NCBI GenBank assembly: GCA_946999025.1
Contig: CAMQBP010000020.1
Coordinates: forward strand, 1 to 17,478
Length of the DNA: 17,478 bases
From: an uncultured Prevotella sp.
GTDB lineage: Bacteria > Bacteroidota > Bacteroidia > Bacteroidales > Bacteroidaceae
Direction: 5' to 3'
The position numbers and the translations under genes are program-made. The notes below the pieces were generated by a model that saw only the letters and a list, made by a program, of their open reading frames with translations, had not been told where the DNA came from and ran no database searches. Positions 14,874 to 17,478 of this stretch are shown here, in pieces (position 1 is the stretch's first letter; each line of letters opens with the position of its first letter).

Positions 14874-16775
14874 TTAGTTTGAAGCCAGCATGGCTTCGAT
14901 GTTTTGCTTGATGTGAGATGCGTCCAGTCCCACGATTCTCCTCAGTTCGTCCACCGAACCATGCGTCACAAACTCGTCGGGCAATCCCATTCTCTGCATG
15001 CTTGGGGCATATCCATGGTCATTGAACCACTCCAAGACGGCCGAACCGAAGCCACCGTTGCGCACGCCGTCTTCAATCGTGATGACTTTCTTGAACTTTT
15101 TCCCAATTTCCTCCAACAGATCTCCGTCCAATGGTTTGATGAACCGCATGTCGTAATGGGCCACGTTGTCTCGCTGAGGCAATGCTTGAATGACCTTCTG
15201 CACATTATTTCCGATGGGGCCCACTGTGAGGATGGCCACCTTGTCGCCGTCTTTCAACTTGCGACCCGTGCCCACTTTGATTTCTTCCAGGGGGCATTTC
15301 CAATCTTTGTTCACCCCTCTGCCGCGCGGATAACGGATGACAAACATGCCCTTGTCGGGCAGTTGAGCCGTGTACATCAACCGTCTCAGCTCCTTTTCGT
15401 CCATCGGTGCGGCAATGGTAAGGTTGGGGATGGGGCGCAAAGCCGCCAAGTCGAACACGCCATGGTGCGTGGGTCCGTCCTCACCAACAAGTCCTGCGCG
15501 GTCCAAACACATTACCACGGGCAGGTTGAGGATGGCCAAGTCGTGGATGATATTGTCGTAAGCGCGTTGCGCAAACGAGCTGTAAATGTTGCAAAATGGC
15601 TGCAAACCTTCTTTTGCCATGCCGCCGGAAAAGGTCACCGCGTGTCCTTCGGCAATGCCAACGTCAAACGCTCGGTCGGGCATGGCTTTCATCAGCTTGT
15701 TCATCGAGCAACCAGTTGGCATGGCAGGGGTTACACCTACAATCTTTGAGTTCTGCAAAGCGAGCTCTACCAGCGTGTCACCAAAAACGTCTTGGTAGCG
15801 TGGTGGTTCTTCAGAACAGTCTTTAACGATGCGTTCACCCGTCTCTGCGTTGAATCTACCAGGTGCATGCCATTCGGTTTGTGACTCCTCTGCAGGCTTG
15901 TATCCCTTGCCTTTGGTGGTATGCAGATGCAGCAGTTTGGGGCCTTTCATGTCCTTCAGCTGTCGCAAGATGCGCACGATTTCAGTAACGTCGTGTCCAT
16001 CAAAAGGTCCGAAGTACCGAATGTTCATGCCTTCGAAGATGTTCTGTTGGCGACTGATGGCCGACTTGATGGCGTTGTTGAGCCGCAAGATGCCTTTCTT
16101 TCTGTTCTCACTAAGGTAGCCACGTTGATGGAGCCATTGCGAAGCCTTGAACCTCAGCTTGTTGTAAGTGGCATTCGTATCGAGGGTTAAGAGATATTTT
16201 TCCATGCCCCCCACTGCGTGATCGATGCTCATGTCGTTGTCGTTGAGGATGATGAGAAGGTCGTTCGGGGTCGATGAAACATTGTTCAGTCCCTCGAAAG
16301 CCAATCCACCACTCATGGCACCATCGCCGATGATGGCTACAATCTTCTTGTCATTCTCGCCACTTTTCTTGGCTGCGACGGCCATACCCAATGCCGCTGA
16401 GATAGAATTGGAGGCATGTCCACAGGTGAAGGTGTCGTACTGGCTCTCCAAAGGCGTGGGAAATGGGCGCAGTCCATGCAGCTTTCGGTTGGTGGAAAAC
16501 AGCTCTCGGCGCCCGGTGAGTATCTTGTGTCCATAGGCTTGGTGACCCACATCCCATACAAGTTTGTCGCTCGGCGTGTCAAACACATAATGTAGAGCCA
16601 CGGTAATCTCAATGGCTCCCAGCGACGACGCAAAGTGTCCGGGGTTTACGGAGACCTCTTGGATGATGTCTTCGCGAAGTTCACGACACACCTCAGGCAA
16701 CTCTTCAACGCTGAGTTTTCGTAAGTCTTCGGGGTAATTTATTTGGGTTAAAAGCCTTAAATTAGTCTTGTCCAT
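14874..16775 (-). CDS. dxs: 1-deoxy-D-xylulose-5-phosphate synthase
   Basis: 633 residues from the ATG at 16775. It joins pyruvate and glyceraldehyde-3-P using thiamine diphosphate, the first step of the non-mevalonate isoprenoid pathway, which also feeds thiamine and pyridoxal synthesis in many bacteria. Visible are NPGHFASSLG, WDVGHQAYGHK, CGHASNSISAALG, the ThDP motif GDGAMSGG ... NDNDMS, the catalytic glutamate region IAEGHAVTFSGG, DRAGLVGEDGPTHHG, and a C-terminal transketolase domain. Length is normal. An upstream in-frame ATG at 16799 would add eight residues, but it abuts the promoter -7 element, so it should lie before or at the transcript start; AGAAGAGAG stands about 9 nt before the ATG at 16775. 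This is the first gene of the dxs-trkA-trkH-manA operon. Confidence 0.95.
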   Translation of the reverse strand: MDKTNLRLLTQINYPEDLRKLSVEELPEVCRELREDIIQEVSVNPGHFASSLGAIEITVALHYVFDTPSDKLVWDVGHQAYGHKILTGRRELFSTNRKLHGLRPFPTPLESQYDTFTCGHASNSISAALGMAVAAKKSGENDKKIVAIIGDGAMSGGLAFEGLNNVSSTPNDLLIILNDNDMSIDHAVGGMEKYLLTLDTNATYNKLRFKASQWLHQRGYLSENRKKGILRLNNAIKSAISRQQNIFEGMNIRYFGPFDGHDVTEIVRILRQLKDMKGPKLLHLHTTKGKGYKPAEESQTEWHAPGRFNAETGERIVKDCSEEPPRYQDVFGDTLVELALQNSKIVGVTPAMPTGCSMNKLMKAMPDRAFDVGIAEGHAVTFSGGMAKEGLQPFCNIYSSFAQRAYDNIIHDLAILNLPVVMCLDRAGLVGEDGPTHHGVFDLAALRPIPNLTIAAPMDEKELRRLMYTAQLPDKGMFVIRYPRGRGVNKDWKCPLEEIKVGTGRKLKDGDKVAILTVGPIGNNVQKVIQALPQRDNVAHYDMRFIKPLDGDLLEEIGKKFKKVITIEDGVRNGGFGSAVLEWFNDHGYAPSMQRMGLPDEFVTHGSVDELRRIVGLDASHIKQNIEAMLASN

Positions 16776-16799
16776 CAATAAACTCTCTTCTATAACCAT

Positions 16800-16808
16800 G
16801 CAAAGATA
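16800..16808 (-). promoter_or_regulatory. dxs operon promoter -7 element
   Basis: The minus strand reads TATCTTTGC, immediately followed by the ATG at 16799. By the Bacteroidetes spacing, transcription begins a few bases past TTTG, inside or after that ATG, giving a leader of roughly 16-20 nt to the ATG at 16775. The -33 box is poor: the nearest TTG (16824-16826) is only 15 nt away. Confidence 0.6.
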
Positions 16809-17076
16809 ATAAATTTATATGAACAATGCGCCCTTTGTGCTGAATTTTGCAGGCAGACATACGGTGCTTTCATGTAAGAATGATGTATTGTGTTTATTAC
16901 CTCAAGCAGAATATTTATTGGTGAAAAGCCCGCGGTCGCTACGTCTTTTTAACACAAATGCTGGACGTTTTTTCGACCAAGTTGTTGATGTGCTGAAAAT
17001 AAGCCAAGGATGAGGCTGTTTCGTTATCCGTTTGATAATGAGCGAGTTAGATGATTTAATAACTTTGAAGGCCATC

Positions 17077-17219
17077 AAAAAGTGATGAGTTTGGAGCAAA
17101 AACCCTATCTATTTGTGCCAAAACGGCCTTTTATAGCATGTTAATAGGTGAGCAATAGCATGTATATTGAAGGGCAAAAGCATAGCTATTGGGAGATAAA
17201 AGCATGGCAATTGGCAATT
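17077..17219. repeat. 22-bp degenerate tandem repeat, array C (6 units)
   Basis: Units at 17077-17097 (21 bp), 17098-17119, 17132-17153, 17154-17175, 17176-17197 and 17198-17219 (22 bp each), with a 12-bp interruption at 17120-17131. Units start AAAA or AATA, share GCATnGCnATTGG in the later copies, and end GAGC or AGGGC. The sequence differs from arrays A and B but the period, the A-rich start and the ATTGG core are kept. It lies upstream of the dxs promoter, in DNA with no convincing gene. Confidence 0.75.
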
Positions 17220-17478
17220 TGTTCCATGCGAATGGGTCAAAAGATGATGCGTTTATGACTTGTTTTCTCTATTTCGTAATTTTAGTTTGTCAAAGAAAAT
17301 GAATCGACTTAACAAACAAAAGGTTTGTTAACACGAGCAGATTTCGTTGTCAGTCGTGTATAGACAAAAGGGATTCTGTTAGCAAAGGTAATCCCTTCTC
17401 CGTACCGAATATCTTGTGAGGAACTGCAGATTCAAAATCGAAGTGCAATAAAAGAGTACCCCTCGCCGAGAGATGCAG
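17220..17478. other. Right end without a recognisable gene; two hairpins
   Basis: No ORF with family resemblance was found here. TTAACAAAC (17309-17317) and GTTTGTTAA (17323-17331) form a perfect 9-bp inverted repeat with a 5-nt loop. AAGGGATT (17368-17375) and AATCCCTT (17390-17397) form an 8-bp stem with a 14-nt loop. These could belong to a small RNA, or to the leader or tail of a gene beyond the window edge. No tRNA, tmRNA, RNase P or SRP RNA signature was recognised. Confidence 0.35.

Noticed and set aside
14904..15749. 281-codon plus-strand ORF opposite dxs
   Set aside because: Antisense shadow of dxs, with histidine- and valine-rich composition typical of reverse-frame readings.
16819..17013. 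64-codon plus-strand ORF upstream of dxs
   Set aside because: It has no family resemblance and no promoter of its own, and its start overlaps the dxs promoter region on the other strand.

Overview
The window looks like a piece of chromosome from a Prevotella-type member of the Bacteroidales. The reasons are family-level: promoters match the Bacteroidetes sigma pattern (TTG, about 20 nt, TAnnTTTG), gene starts are preceded by A/T-rich leaders rather than strong Shine-Dalgarno sites, and the gene set is typical (spermidine synthesis by the carboxyspermidine route, NhaD, dxs-trkA-trkH, a short class I ManA). There is no rRNA, tRNA, insertion sequence or CRISPR array. The species is an inference.

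Layout. (1) 125-2030, minus: a conserved protein of unknown function followed by a saccharopine-dehydrogenase-like carboxy(nor)spermidine dehydrogenase, ending at a GC-rich hairpin repeat. (2) 2031-2521: a divergent intergenic region with a 22-bp tandem repeat and the nhaD promoter. (3) 2522-3871, plus: nhaD. (4) 3929-4267: the remains of a secreted protein, a signal peptide joined to a frameshifted fragment. (5) 4251-6936, minus: a response regulator, histidine kinase and GNAT acetyltransferase linked by two ATGA stop/start overlaps. (6) 7237-8184, minus: cysK. (7) 8608-10763, plus: an ABC-type ATPase, a DUF4435 TOPRIM-like protein and a small two-helix membrane protein. (8) 10926-10974: a terminator between convergent genes. 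(9) 11001-16775, minus: dxs-trkA-trkH-manA in one tight run. (10) 16800-17478: no convincing gene, but a third 22-bp repeat array and two hairpins.

How the genes work together. trkA and trkH encode the regulatory and membrane halves of a potassium uptake system. dxs starts the non-mevalonate isoprenoid pathway, manA links fructose-6-P to mannose-6-P, cysK makes cysteine and nhaD handles Na+/H+ exchange. These are housekeeping genes.

The two items most worth a second look are the ATPase + DUF4435 pair, whose architecture is that of the PARIS (AriA/AriB) anti-phage system and which here is followed by a small membrane protein, and a family of degenerate 22-bp tandem repeats present at three separate intergenic sites. 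I do not recognise that repeat as a described element.
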